Assembly: GCF_018304945.1 (NCBI RefSeq)
Contig: NZ_JAGQEE010000010.1
Coordinates: 1-64,000 of the forward strand
DNA from: Collimonas humicola
Lineage (GTDB): Bacteria; Pseudomonadota; Gammaproteobacteria; Burkholderiales; Burkholderiaceae_D
Length of the DNA: 64,000 nucleotides
Direction: 5' to 3'
The first letter of the stretch is position 1. Each line of letters starts with the position of its first letter. The notes below the pieces were generated by a model that worked only from the letters and a program-made list of their open reading frames with translations, made no database searches and was not told the origin of the DNA. Shown in pieces: positions 19,598 through 27,670 of the stretch. The translations under genes were made by a program, and so were the position numbers.

Positions 19598-19966
19598 TTA
19601 TTTCAAGTGATCGGAAATGAGTTTTGTCATTTCAAACATCGACACTTCTTTTTTGCCGCCAAAGACAGCTTTCAATTTGTCATCTGCAACAATATTGCGC
19701 TTGTTTGCTGGATTTTGCAGATTGTGCTTCTTGATGTACTCCCACACTTTCTTGGTGACTTCAGTGCGTGGCAGCGGGGCCGCGCCGACGACCGCAGCCA
19801 GCGTGGCCGATGGCGTCAGTGGTTTCATGAATGCTGCATTCGGCTTGCGCGCTACAGTACCGGTTGCAGTGACTTTTTTAGGAGCTGCCTTTGGCGCCGA
19901 TTTGGTCGGTGCTTTCGCCGGTGCGACAGCTTTCTTCGCTGCTGGTTTTTTTGCTGCTGTGGCCAT
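19598..19966 (-). CDS. SWIB/MDM2-domain protein with Lys/Ala-rich N-terminal tail
   Basis: 122 residues. Residues 1-45 are almost all Lys, Ala, Pro and Thr (KKPAAKKAV and similar), like bacterial histone H1-like tails. The rest is a SWIB domain (LAAVVGAAPLPRTEVTKKVWEYIKKHNLQ, given here only as a location, about residues 56-84, then NIVADDKLKAVFG). SWIB domains occur in chlamydial and betaproteobacterial DNA-associated proteins; the role is probably nucleoid-related. The ATG at 19966 has a perfect AAGGAGG. The longer frame to 20242 is not supported. Confidence 0.88.
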   Translation of the reverse strand: MATAAKKPAAKKAVAPAKAPTKSAPKAAPKKVTATGTVARKPNAAFMKPLTPSATLAAVVGAAPLPRTEVTKKVWEYIKKHNLQNPANKRNIVADDKLKAVFGGKKEVSMFEMTKLISDHLK

Positions 19967-20223
19967 CTTTGAGCCTCCTTCAGGGATATGGGAAAAATGC
20001 GTCAAGCACGCATCGCTAATAGTGTTGCGCTTTTCTTGGCGATGCAAGCGTTTTTTATGGGTTTGTGCGGGATTTGATACGGAAGCGCGCGCCCTGCCGA
20101 GCCACGAAAAACCGCGGACTGGCGCGCTTGCGCGGCTGTTTGCGATGATCTGTAGAAATTCGGGGCAGGTAACAGTTGGCGCCGGCCGCCGCTGCGGAGC
20201 GTCCCGGGGCGCTCCGGTTTGCT
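19967..20223. other. Gene-free spacer upstream of the SWIB gene
   Basis: Must contain the minus-strand SWIB promoter. I find no convincing -35/-10 pair, ORF or repeat. The terminator of ffh begins at 20224. Confidence 0.5.
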
Positions 20224-20260
20224 GAAAAGCCTTGCAAGTCAATGACTTGCAAGGCTTTTC
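20224..20260 (-). terminator. Terminator of ffh: 18-bp perfect inverted repeat
   Basis: The arms are perfectly complementary over 18 bp (the left arm starts GAAAAGCCTTGC) with a single base between them, followed on the minus strand by TTTTC. The actual loop will open to a few bases. It lies 28 bases after the ffh stop. Confidence 0.8.
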
Positions 20261-20288
20261 AGGTCTTGCGGCAGTGCCTGCGCAGCGT

Positions 20289-21656
20289 TTAGCGCATGCC
20301 TGGCATCATGCCCTTCATGCCGCGCATCATTTTCATCATGCCGCCGCCCTTGAGCTTTTTCATCATCGACTGCATTTGGTCAAATTGCGACAGCATGCGG
20401 TTCACTTCTTGCACCTGCACCCCGGCGCCGACGGCGATGCGGCGCTTGCGCGAAGCCTTGATCAGCTCCGGCTTGGCCCGTTCCTGGGCAGTCATCGAGT
20501 TGATGATGCCTTCCATCCGGCGTACCTGTTTCTCCGCCTGGTCCATATTGGCGCCGCCCGCGGCTTGCTGGAATTGCGCCGGCAGCTTGTCCATCAGGTT
20601 CGACAGGCCGCCCATTTTCTTCATCTGGCCGAGCTGCGCCTTGAAGTCGTTGAGGTCGAACTTGCCGCCGCCCTTGATTTTGTGCGCCAGGTCCTTGGCT
20701 GCCGCTACATCGACGCCTTTCTGCGCTTCTTCGACCAGCGCCAGGATGTCGCCCATGCCGAGGATGCGGTTGGCCATGCGGGTTGGGTCGAACGCTTCCA
20801 GGCCGTCCAGTTTTTCAGCGGTGCCGGCAAACTTGATCGGCTTACCGGTGATATGCCGCACCGACAGCGCCGCGCCGCCGCGCGCATCGCCGTCCAGCTT
20901 GGTCAGCACGATGCCGGTCAGCGGCAAGGCGTCGTTGAAGGCCTTGGCGGTATTGATGGCGTCCTGGCCGAGCATGGCGTCGACCACGAACAGGGTTTCG
21001 ATCGGCTTGACGGCGGTATGGATGGCGCTGATTTCCTTCATCATCGCTTCGTCGATGCCGAGGCGGCCGGCGGTGTCGATGATCAGGACGTCATGGTAAT
21101 GACGCTTGGCATAGTCCAGCGCGGCCAGCGCGATATCCACCGGCTTGTCGCTGATCTCGGTGGGAAAGAAATCGGCGCCGACCTGCGCCGTCACGGTCTG
21201 CAGCTGGCCGATCGCGGCTGGACGGTAGACGTCGGCGGAGACGGTCAGTACTTTTTTCTTCTTTTGTTCGCGCAGATACTTGGCGAGCTTGCCGACGGTG
21301 GTGGTTTTACCCGCACCTTGCAGGCCCGCCATCAGGATGATGGCCGGCGGCTGCGTGGCAAAACTCAGCTGCGAGGCTTCCGGGCCGAGGTCCGCGCCCA
21401 TCAACGAAGCCAGCTCGCGCTGCACCACGCCGACCAGAGCCTGGCCCGGGGTCAGCGAGGCGATGACTTCTTCGCCCAGCGCTTTTTGTTTAACGTTGGC
21501 GATGAATTCGCGCACGGCAGGCAAGGCGACGTCGGCCTCCAGCAAAGCCAGACGGACTTCGCGCAGCATTTCTGCGGTATTGGTTTCGGTGAGGCGCGCT
21601 TCGCCGCGCATGGTTTTGACGACTTTGGCGAGGCGTTGGGTAAGATTGTCGAGCAT
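20289..21656 (-). CDS. ffh: Signal recognition particle protein Ffh
   Basis: 455-residue SRP GTPase that binds 4.5S RNA and signal sequences. It has the N domain, then the G domain with P-loop GLQGAGKTTT near residue 106, DTAGRLGID, and TKLDGDARGG. The C-terminal Met-rich M domain ends with repeated MM and GM pairs (KGGGMMKMMRGMKGMM). The frame is open to 21719, but the family start MLDNLTQRLAK is at 21656. The neighbouring cytochrome c assembly gene on the other strand is a common betaproteobacterial arrangement. Confidence 0.96.
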   Translation of the reverse strand: MLDNLTQRLAKVVKTMRGEARLTETNTAEMLREVRLALLEADVALPAVREFIANVKQKALGEEVIASLTPGQALVGVVQRELASLMGADLGPEASQLSFATQPPAIILMAGLQGAGKTTTVGKLAKYLREQKKKKVLTVSADVYRPAAIGQLQTVTAQVGADFFPTEISDKPVDIALAALDYAKRHYHDVLIIDTAGRLGIDEAMMKEISAIHTAVKPIETLFVVDAMLGQDAINTAKAFNDALPLTGIVLTKLDGDARGGAALSVRHITGKPIKFAGTAEKLDGLEAFDPTRMANRILGMGDILALVEEAQKGVDVAAAKDLAHKIKGGGKFDLNDFKAQLGQMKKMGGLSNLMDKLPAQFQQAAGGANMDQAEKQVRRMEGIINSMTAQERAKPELIKASRKRRIAVGAGVQVQEVNRMLSQFDQMQSMMKKLKGGGMMKMMRGMKGMMPGMR

Positions 21657-21715
21657 GGGTACGCAGCGTTTCCAGAAGAGGTGCAATCGGTCAATGTGAA
21701 CTAGCGCAGTGTTTT

Positions 21716-21874
21716 GCACATAATGACACTTAATAAACGGCGGCTAGCTGACCGCGCCTGGCCAGCCGCATCTTTTCGCACCATGCGCCGTTGCAAATCC
21801 TCGCGATAGCCCTCTATCGCTCCGGTTTGCGCCTGGCCTGGCACGAAAATACACCATTTTTTAAGCGCCCTTAC
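21716..21874 (-). repeat. Structured intergenic repeat, copy B
   Basis: Reverse-strand copy of 14571-14731. Read on the minus strand it shares GGCGCTT, ATGGTG, ATTTTCG, the stem GCGATAG-aggg-CTATCGC, GAGGATTTGCAACG, GCGAAAAGA and the end AAGTGTCATTAT. It lacks the 14-base insert of copy A but has its own insert (GGTCAGCTAGCCGC) before CGTTTAT. It lies about 60 bases upstream of the ffh start. Confidence 0.85.
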
Positions 21875-22134
21875 TTACATGCGAAGCACTGCACTGCTCG
21901 CGCGCAGCTGATGCGCCAGCGCGCTGCAAAAGGTCACAGTAATGCTTGTAAACCGCCATTTTACCTGATGCCGGGCAAACGCCTAGCATTCAGGGGCGCG
22001 GCAAAGACCTGTGCATCAAATAGCAGGAGAGGAATGATGTGCAAGTTGCAAGAAATGAAGCCGGGCTTCGACCGCACGCATGTTCGCCTTGTTTGAGCAC
22101 GCCGCGCAGACGCCACATGTTGTAAACTTACACG

Positions 22135-22944
22135 ATGCAAACATCTCTTTTCGTTCTGGTGGCGCTGCTCTATATAGGCTGCACCTTTTTGCCGTCGAGC
22201 CGGCGCCAGACTATTTCGATTGTCGTCGCCGCCGCCTGGTTGCTGCATGGCGGCGTGCTGTGGGCCGACGTGGTCGGGCCGGAACAGTTGCGGGTCGGTT
22301 TTTCCATGATGCTGTCGGCGACCTTATGGGTGTCGGTGGCGGCTTATTGGCTTGAAAACCGCAATTACACCCTTGACGGCCTGCGGGTGCTGGTGTTGCC
22401 GATGGCAGCCCTGGCGGCGGTGCTGCCGGCAGTATTTCCAGGAAATATGGTGCCCCTGAACGGCAAGTCGCCGGTTTTCCTGTGGCATATCGTGATTTCC
22501 ATCCTGGCTTACAGTACGCTCACGATTGCTGCCTTTCATGCTGTACTGATGGTGTTGCAGGAATCGCGCCTGCATACCCGGCCGGGCGGCGTCAAGGCCG
22601 GCTGGTTCGGGCTGGCGCTGGATCGCCTGCCGGCGCTGCTGACCATGGAAAAGCTGCTGTTCCGCCTGATTGCTTTCGGATTTTTCCTGCTGACGCTGAC
22701 CGTGCTGTCAGGCGTGGTGTTTTCGGAAGAATTGTTCAACAAGGCCTTCAAATGGGATCACAAGACCATTTTCACCATGCTGTCATGGGCCCTGTTCGGC
22801 CTGCTGCTGGCCGGCCGCCGATGGCAGGGCTGGCGCGGCCGCACCGCGCTCAGTTTTACCTTGACCGGGTTTGCCATTTTGTTACTGGCGTATGTAGGGA
22901 GCCGTTTCGTGCTTGAAGTTGTGTTGCATCGGGTATTGGTATGA
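22135..22944 (+). CDS. CcsA/YpjD-type cytochrome c assembly membrane protein
   Basis: 269 residues with about eight hydrophobic helices. The conserved core FLWHIVISILAYSTL and the later KWDHKTIFTMLSWALFGLLL carry His residues typical of the CcsA/ResC/HemX heme-handling family. Next to ffh this is usually annotated as the YpjD-like inner-membrane cytochrome c biogenesis protein. Its stop overlaps the next ATG by four bases (ATGA), so translation is coupled to the PP0621-type gene. Whether it takes part in cytochrome c maturation is not shown by the sequence. Confidence 0.85.
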   Translation: MQTSLFVLVALLYIGCTFLPSSRRQTISIVVAAAWLLHGGVLWADVVGPEQLRVGFSMMLSATLWVSVAAYWLENRNYTLDGLRVLVLPMAALAAVLPAVFPGNMVPLNGKSPVFLWHIVISILAYSTLTIAAFHAVLMVLQESRLHTRPGGVKAGWFGLALDRLPALLTMEKLLFRLIAFGFFLLTLTVLSGVVFSEELFNKAFKWDHKTIFTMLSWALFGLLLAGRRWQGWRGRTALSFTLTGFAILLLAYVGSRFVLEVVLHRVLV

Positions 22945-23207
22945 AATTCATTATTTTAATTGTCATTGTGCTGGCCGTGATCGTCTGGCTGCAGCGCCTG
23001 CAGAAAAATCTCGGCCGCGATCGTTCGTCCTCGGCGGGAACCCCATCTTCTGGCGGTGCGGCCTCCGCCGCCAATGAACCGGCCCAGGCTGAGGCGATGG
23101 TGGCTTGTGTCCATTGCGGCATCCACTTCCCGGCGTCGGAAGCGATTGCCGATGCCTCCGGCGCGCCTTTCTGCAGCGCTGAACATCGCCGCCTGCATTC
23201 TTCCTAG
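22941..23207 (+). CDS. PP0621-family small membrane-anchored protein
   Basis: 88 residues: one N-terminal helix (FIILIVIVLAVIVWL), a Ser/Ala/Gly linker, then a compact Cys/His module CVHCGIHFPASEA...FCSAEHR that looks like a small zinc ribbon. This layout is that of the PP0621 family of unknown function, which commonly sits between the ccsA-like gene and pilS. It overlaps the preceding gene by four bases. Confidence 0.85.
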   Translation: MKFIILIVIVLAVIVWLQRLQKNLGRDRSSSAGTPSSGGAASAANEPAQAEAMVACVHCGIHFPASEAIADASGAPFCSAEHRRLHSS

Positions 23208-23311
23208 CGCGCTCAATACTTGAACATTTGCGCTCATTCCGGGCCGGGCTCGCCTGCCGAGGGCAACTGGTCCGGAATTTCAACATTCATCGCGAGACAG
23301 GATATTTGCGC

Positions 23312-25051
23312 ATGACCAGCTCCAGCCTTACTTCGCAGAGCGAAAAGCCTGACACTTTCTGGCGCACGCTGCAAACCTTCAACGTGACGCGGATCGTGGT
23401 TGCTATGGTGATGCTGGCCTATGTCAGCAGCCAAAGCAAAGGCGAGATATGGTTTTCCCAGCTCTTCACGGGAGCTGAAATCTGCGGCGCCTATCTGTTG
23501 TGCGCCATCCTCTTCACGCTGGTGACTACCTACTACCGGCGCTATTACATGCTGCAGATCGCGCTGCCGATCACGGTGGACCTGGTCGCCGTGTCGATTC
23601 TGTATATAGGTGCCGGCGGCGCCAAAAGCGGCCTGGCGATCCTGTATCTGTTTCCGCTGGCCGGTGCGGCCATTCTGGCGCCCTTGCTGGTAGCGCTGTT
23701 TTTTGTCTCGGTCGCGACCATGGTGCTGCTGGCGGACAGCGGCTATCAGATTCTGCAATCCTCTCCGGATATCTCCACCGTGCAAGCCGGCTTGTATGGC
23801 GGCGCCTTCTTCTTCGCCGTGCTGGTGATCAACCGCCTGGCGCACAAGCTGATCAAGCAGGAAGAGCTGGCAACCCAGCGCGGCCGGGATTTGCGGGTGC
23901 AGATGGACATCAACCGCATCGCCATCAAAGACATGGGCGACGGCTTGCTGGTGGTTGATCCGATCGGCACGCTGATCATGGCCAATCCGGCTGCGGAAAG
24001 GATGCTGGGCCTGTCGTTCCCGATGACGGACGATGAGCCGCGCCATAAGCTGAGCGATTATGCCTTGCTGGCGCCGATCACCGATGCATTGTTTGCCTGG
24101 GAATCGCGGGTCAGCGACTTGCCGCGGCCCGGCGCGCCGGTGGTCGGCGAGGCGGTATTCGTCACGATCAAGCATACCGACGACCTGGGCCAGGAAGCGG
24201 CCGCGATTGACTGGAGCGGGCGACGCGAGCTGGCAGCGCATCTGAAAGTGCGCTTTGCCGCGGTCAGGATGCGCGAACTGAGCGAGTATCGCGCCGTCAT
24301 TTTCCTGCAGGATGTCAGCGAAATCGAAAACCAGGCGCAGCAGCTGAAGCTGGCCGCCATGGGGCGCCTGACAGCCAGCATCGCCCACGAAGTGCGCAAT
24401 CCGCTGGCCTCGATTTCCTATGCCGCCACCTTGCTGTCCGAGGAAGCGGGCAGCCAGACGCAAGCGCGGCTGGTGACGATCGTCGAAGACAACGTGGCGC
24501 GCCTGGACCGCATGATCGAGGATATCCTGAAGCTGTCGCGCAAAGCGCAGCGCCAGCTGGAACCGATTCAGCTGGCGCCGCTGCTGCACGATATCGTCAA
24601 TGATTTCAAGCAGACGCATGCGGTGGCGCCCGGCGCCATTGTCCTTCAGATCGAACTGACGGACCGTTACCACGTCTGGTTCGATCCGCTGCATTTGCGC
24701 GAAGTGGTGACCAATCTGCTGTCGAATGCGGTGCGCTACGCCAGCGGCCGGCCGGGCGGGATGCGTTTGCATATCATGTCCAGCGTCGCCGGGCGGCTGG
24801 AGCTGCATGTGCAGGACGATGGCGAACCGATTTCTCCGGCAGTGCGGGCGCACCTGTTCGAGCCGTTTTACACCACTTCCAGCAAGGGCACCGGACTGGG
24901 CTTGTTTTTGGCGCGCGAATTGTGTTTGAATAACGGCGCATTACTCGATTATGAATACCGGCATGATGTTCAAGGACAGAATTCCAGCCATGTGAGTGGT
25001 CGTTTTGTTATTGCGTTTGCTCCCCGTGATCCTCTGTCATTAGCTGACTAG
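23312..25051 (+). CDS. pilS: Sensor histidine kinase PilS
   Basis: 579 residues. About six N-terminal membrane helices (residues 25-175) are followed by a PAS-like region with GLLVVDPIGTLIMANPAAE. The HisKA helix has SIAHEVRNPLASI with the phospho-acceptor His359, and the ATPase domain has LLSNAVRYA and GTGLGLFLAREL. In the PilS/PilR system this kinase senses pilin in the membrane and controls pilA. The frame is open back to TTG 23228, but AGGA before ATG 23312 and the family N-terminus favour 23312. It is followed after 22 bases by pilR. Confidence 0.9.
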   Translation: MTSSSLTSQSEKPDTFWRTLQTFNVTRIVVAMVMLAYVSSQSKGEIWFSQLFTGAEICGAYLLCAILFTLVTTYYRRYYMLQIALPITVDLVAVSILYIGAGGAKSGLAILYLFPLAGAAILAPLLVALFFVSVATMVLLADSGYQILQSSPDISTVQAGLYGGAFFFAVLVINRLAHKLIKQEELATQRGRDLRVQMDINRIAIKDMGDGLLVVDPIGTLIMANPAAERMLGLSFPMTDDEPRHKLSDYALLAPITDALFAWESRVSDLPRPGAPVVGEAVFVTIKHTDDLGQEAAAIDWSGRRELAAHLKVRFAAVRMRELSEYRAVIFLQDVSEIENQAQQLKLAAMGRLTASIAHEVRNPLASISYAATLLSEEAGSQTQARLVTIVEDNVARLDRMIEDILKLSRKAQRQLEPIQLAPLLHDIVNDFKQTHAVAPGAIVLQIELTDRYHVWFDPLHLREVVTNLLSNAVRYASGRPGGMRLHIMSSVAGRLELHVQDDGEPISPAVRAHLFEPFYTTSSKGTGLGLFLARELCLNNGALLDYEYRHDVQGQNSSHVSGRFVIAFAPRDPLSLAD

Positions 25052-25073
25052 AACTATTAAAAAGACCATTGCC

Positions 25074-26555
25074 ATGACTTCACCCCGTATTCTGGTCGTC
25101 GATGACGAAGCCCACCTGCGCGAACTGCTCGAGATCGCACTGGTCAAGATGGGACTCGACGTCGACAGCGCCGATAGCCTGGCCGCTGCGCGCAGCCATC
25201 TGGCCAGCAATGAATATGCATTGATCCTGACTGACATGCGCCTGCCGGACGGCCTCGGCATCGAGCTGGTGCGCGAAGTCACCAGCGGCGACAAGGTGAT
25301 TCCGATCGCCGTGATTACCGCCTATGGCAGCGCCGACAACGCCGTGGTGGCCTTGAAGGCCGGCGCTTTCGACTATCTGTCGAAGCCGGTGGCGCTGGAT
25401 CAGCTGCGCCTGATGGTGCAATCGGCGCTGCGCATCGGCAAGCCGGCCGAGAACCAGCGCCAGTCCGGCGATGTCAAGGCTCGCAATAACGGCAACGCCT
25501 TGCGCCTGATCGGCCAGTCCGCCGCCATGCAGGAATTGCGCACCCAGATTGTGCGGCTGGCGCGCAGCATGGCGCCGGTGGCGATTACCGGCGAATCCGG
25601 CAGCGGCAAGGAACTGGCGGCGCGCGATATCCATGCGCTCAGCCCGCGCGCCGACAAGCCCTTTGTCGCGGTCAATTGCGGCGCTATCCCGGAAGCCTTG
25701 ATGGAGGCCGAATTCTTCGGCTACCGCAAAGGCGCGTTCACCGGCGCCGCCGATGACCGCGAAGGATTTTTCCAGGCCGCCAATGGCGGCACCTTGCTGC
25801 TGGATGAGGTCGCCGACCTGCCGCTGGCGATGCAGGTCAAGCTGTTGCGCGCGATCCAGGAGCGACGCGTGCGCAAGGTCGGGGCGACGGTGGAAGAGCC
25901 GGTAGACGTCCGTTTGATCAGCGCCACCCACCAGAATCTGGCCGAGTGCGTCGAATCAGGTAGATTTCGGCAGGATTTGTACTATCGTTTGAATGTTATC
26001 GAATTAAAACTGCCGCCCTTGCGCGAACGCCTGGATGATCTGGGCTTGCTGATCGGTGCATTGCTGGCGCGCTTGTCGGCGTTTGCGCCGCAGGCGGGGC
26101 AGGTGACGCTGGCGCCGGAAGCCATGGAAGCTTTATGCGCCTATGCCTTCCCGGGCAATGTACGCGAGCTGGAAAATATCCTGGAGCGGGCGCTGGCGTT
26201 TGCCAACGACGGTGTGATTGAAGTGGCCGATCTCGGCCTCAAGGGCGGCGGCAACGGCCGCGCGCCGGAGGCGCAAAGCCTGGATCAGGGCTATCCTGAG
26301 GATGCCGTCGCCGGCCCGGCTACCGGCGCAGCGGTCGGTTTCGAGCCGGTTGCCGCCGCCGCGACAGTGTTGCTGAGCGGTTCCGAGCTGCCGCCGTCGC
26401 TGCCGGACTACCTGGACGATATCGAGCGCGATGTCATCCGGCGGGCGTTGACGCGCACGCACTTTAACCGGACCAAGGCGGCCGATCTGCTGGGCATCAG
26501 CTTCCGGCAACTGCGTTATCGCATGCAGCGTTTATCGATTCATGAGCAAGACTAA
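25074..26555 (+). CDS. pilR: NtrC-family response regulator PilR
   Basis: 493 residues in three parts. The receiver domain carries the phospho-acceptor Asp54 (LTDMRLPDG). The AAA+ sigma-54 activator domain has Walker A GESGSGKE, the sigma-54-contacting loop GAFTGA and Walker B GGTLLLDEVADLP. The C-terminal Fis-type helix-turn-helix is IRRALTRTHFNRTKAADLLG. It activates sigma-54 promoters, classically pilA. No pilin gene lies in the window. Confidence 0.92.
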   Translation: MTSPRILVVDDEAHLRELLEIALVKMGLDVDSADSLAAARSHLASNEYALILTDMRLPDGLGIELVREVTSGDKVIPIAVITAYGSADNAVVALKAGAFDYLSKPVALDQLRLMVQSALRIGKPAENQRQSGDVKARNNGNALRLIGQSAAMQELRTQIVRLARSMAPVAITGESGSGKELAARDIHALSPRADKPFVAVNCGAIPEALMEAEFFGYRKGAFTGAADDREGFFQAANGGTLLLDEVADLPLAMQVKLLRAIQERRVRKVGATVEEPVDVRLISATHQNLAECVESGRFRQDLYYRLNVIELKLPPLRERLDDLGLLIGALLARLSAFAPQAGQVTLAPEAMEALCAYAFPGNVRELENILERALAFANDGVIEVADLGLKGGGNGRAPEAQSLDQGYPEDAVAGPATGAAVGFEPVAAAATVLLSGSELPPSLPDYLDDIERDVIRRALTRTHFNRTKAADLLGISFRQLRYRMQRLSIHEQD

Positions 26556-26567
26556 GGCAAGGTAACA

Positions 26568-27206
26568 ATGACGGAGCAGAGTACGCTTCACCCTTACTTC
26601 GAAGTCGGCGCCGACGGCTGGTGCCGTCCCGATGAAGTGGTGCGCCAGTCGTCGCCTAACTGCGATGCCCGGCCGGACGGCAATGTCATCGACCTGCTGC
26701 TGATCCATAACATCAGCCTGCCGCCCGGGCAGTTCGGCGGTCCGTATATCGCCGACCTGTTCGGCAACCGTTTAGCGTATGATGCGCATCCTTATTTCGA
26801 ACAGCTGCGGCCGCTGCGGGTTTCTTCCCATTTCCTGATCGTGCGCAACGGCGGCGTGATCCAGTTCGTGTCCGCCAATGAGCGCGCCTGGCACGCTGGC
26901 GTTTCCAGTTTCGAAGGGCGTGAACGCTGCAATGATTTCTCGATCGGGATCGAGTTGGAAGGGACCGATTTCGAAGAATTTTCCGTGGCGCAATATAGTG
27001 CGCTGGCTGCGCTGACCCATGCATTGCAATGTCGTTATCCGCTGGCCGCGGTGGCCGGACATGAACATGTCGCGCCGGGCAGAAAGACCGATCCCGGTCC
27101 CTTTTTCGACTGGACCCAATACCAGCAAGCCTTAGCCGGGCATGCGCCGGAAATCTCCGGCAAGCTGCCATTGCGCTTTCCTGCCATGGCAAAAAAAGTC
27201 AATTAA
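26568..27206 (+). CDS. ampD: 1,6-anhydro-N-acetylmuramyl-L-alanine amidase AmpD
   Basis: 212-residue cytosolic zinc amidase (amidase_2) of cell-wall recycling. The Zn ligands are in LLIHNISLP, the family SSHFLIVRNG and WHAGVSSFEGR follow, and the last ligands are in GHEHVAPGRKTDPG. No signal peptide is present, which favours AmpD over exported homologues. It starts 12 bases after pilR and probably shares its transcript. No ampE or ampC is nearby. Confidence 0.93.
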   Translation: MTEQSTLHPYFEVGADGWCRPDEVVRQSSPNCDARPDGNVIDLLLIHNISLPPGQFGGPYIADLFGNRLAYDAHPYFEQLRPLRVSSHFLIVRNGGVIQFVSANERAWHAGVSSFEGRERCNDFSIGIELEGTDFEEFSVAQYSALAALTHALQCRYPLAAVAGHEHVAPGRKTDPGPFFDWTQYQQALAGHAPEISGKLPLRFPAMAKKVN

Positions 27207-27246
27207 ATAGTCTCTTTTTGAATATAAAAAAGATCCCACTTTTGGA

Positions 27247-27311
27247 TTGCATCGGCAGGGGCTAGGTACTACAATTAGTAAAAATCAAATCCAGAAAACT
27301 ATATGTAGTGT
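27247..27311 (+). promoter_or_regulatory. nrdA promoter overlapped by two NrdR-type operators
   Basis: TTGCAT (27247-27252) and TACAAT (27270-27275) are 17 bases apart. Two palindromic boxes with core ACTA-N4-TAGT lie at 27268-27279, over the -10, and at 27298-27309, exactly 30 bases apart. The extended second box (27296-27311) matches 14 of 16 positions of the NrdR consensus ACACWATATATWGTGT; the first matches only in the core. This suggests repression of nrdA by NrdR. Confidence 0.7.
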
Positions 27312-27670
27312 TTTTTTGTATCTCTTCATTGGCTTGTTTTGCATGGCCTGTCCACTTTGTGGTGTTTTGTTTTTGTACTCATATCGGTATGAATGCAGGT
27401 GTCGGACAGGCTGCTAAGCGGCCTCTGGATTTGTTGTCGGTCATTGAATGCTGGTCATCGCGTACCCCTTTTTAACGTTAAATTTTCTCGTGTTATCCAG
27501 TTTTGGGCATCAGTCATGAACGCCTGCGGAGAGCGCGCCGACAACGCAATGAGGGATGTAGAAATAGCAGGAAACAGCAAGAATCAACAAGAAGCAGCAA
27601 GAATCAACAAGAAGCAGCGGTATCTGAACCATCAATGGTTCCACGGTTCTAATTAATAACAGCAGGCGTA
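27312..27670 (+). other. Long nrdA leader (no gene seen)
   Basis: About 360 bases between the promoter region and the nrdA start. An 87-residue open frame here (27393-27656) lacks a ribosome-binding site and any recognisable protein character. The only clear structure is the short tandem repeat at 27575-27618. Confidence 0.5.
27575..27618 (+). repeat. 20-bp tandem repeat in the nrdA leader
   Basis: CAGCAAGAATCAACAAGAAG occurs twice without gap (27575-27594, 27595-27614), followed by CAGC of a third unit. It is purine/A-rich and lies about 50 bases before the nrdA start. Confidence 0.9.

Noticed and set aside
20232-21704. Long antisense frame opposite ffh (about 490 codons), and similar very long frames opposite leuS, nrdA, dnaK and the M61 gene
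   Set aside because: High G+C coding DNA leaves long open frames on the opposite strand. These translate to low-complexity His/Gln/Arg-rich text with no family marks, while the sense strands encode complete known proteins.
22950-27206. Type IV pilus gene cluster around pilSR
   Set aside because: Only the two-component pair is present; neighbours are a cytochrome c assembly gene, a PP0621-type gene and ampD, with no pilin or assembly genes in the window.
27393-27656. 87-codon frame in the nrdA leader
   Set aside because: No ribosome site; its C-terminal part is only the translation of the 20-bp tandem repeat.
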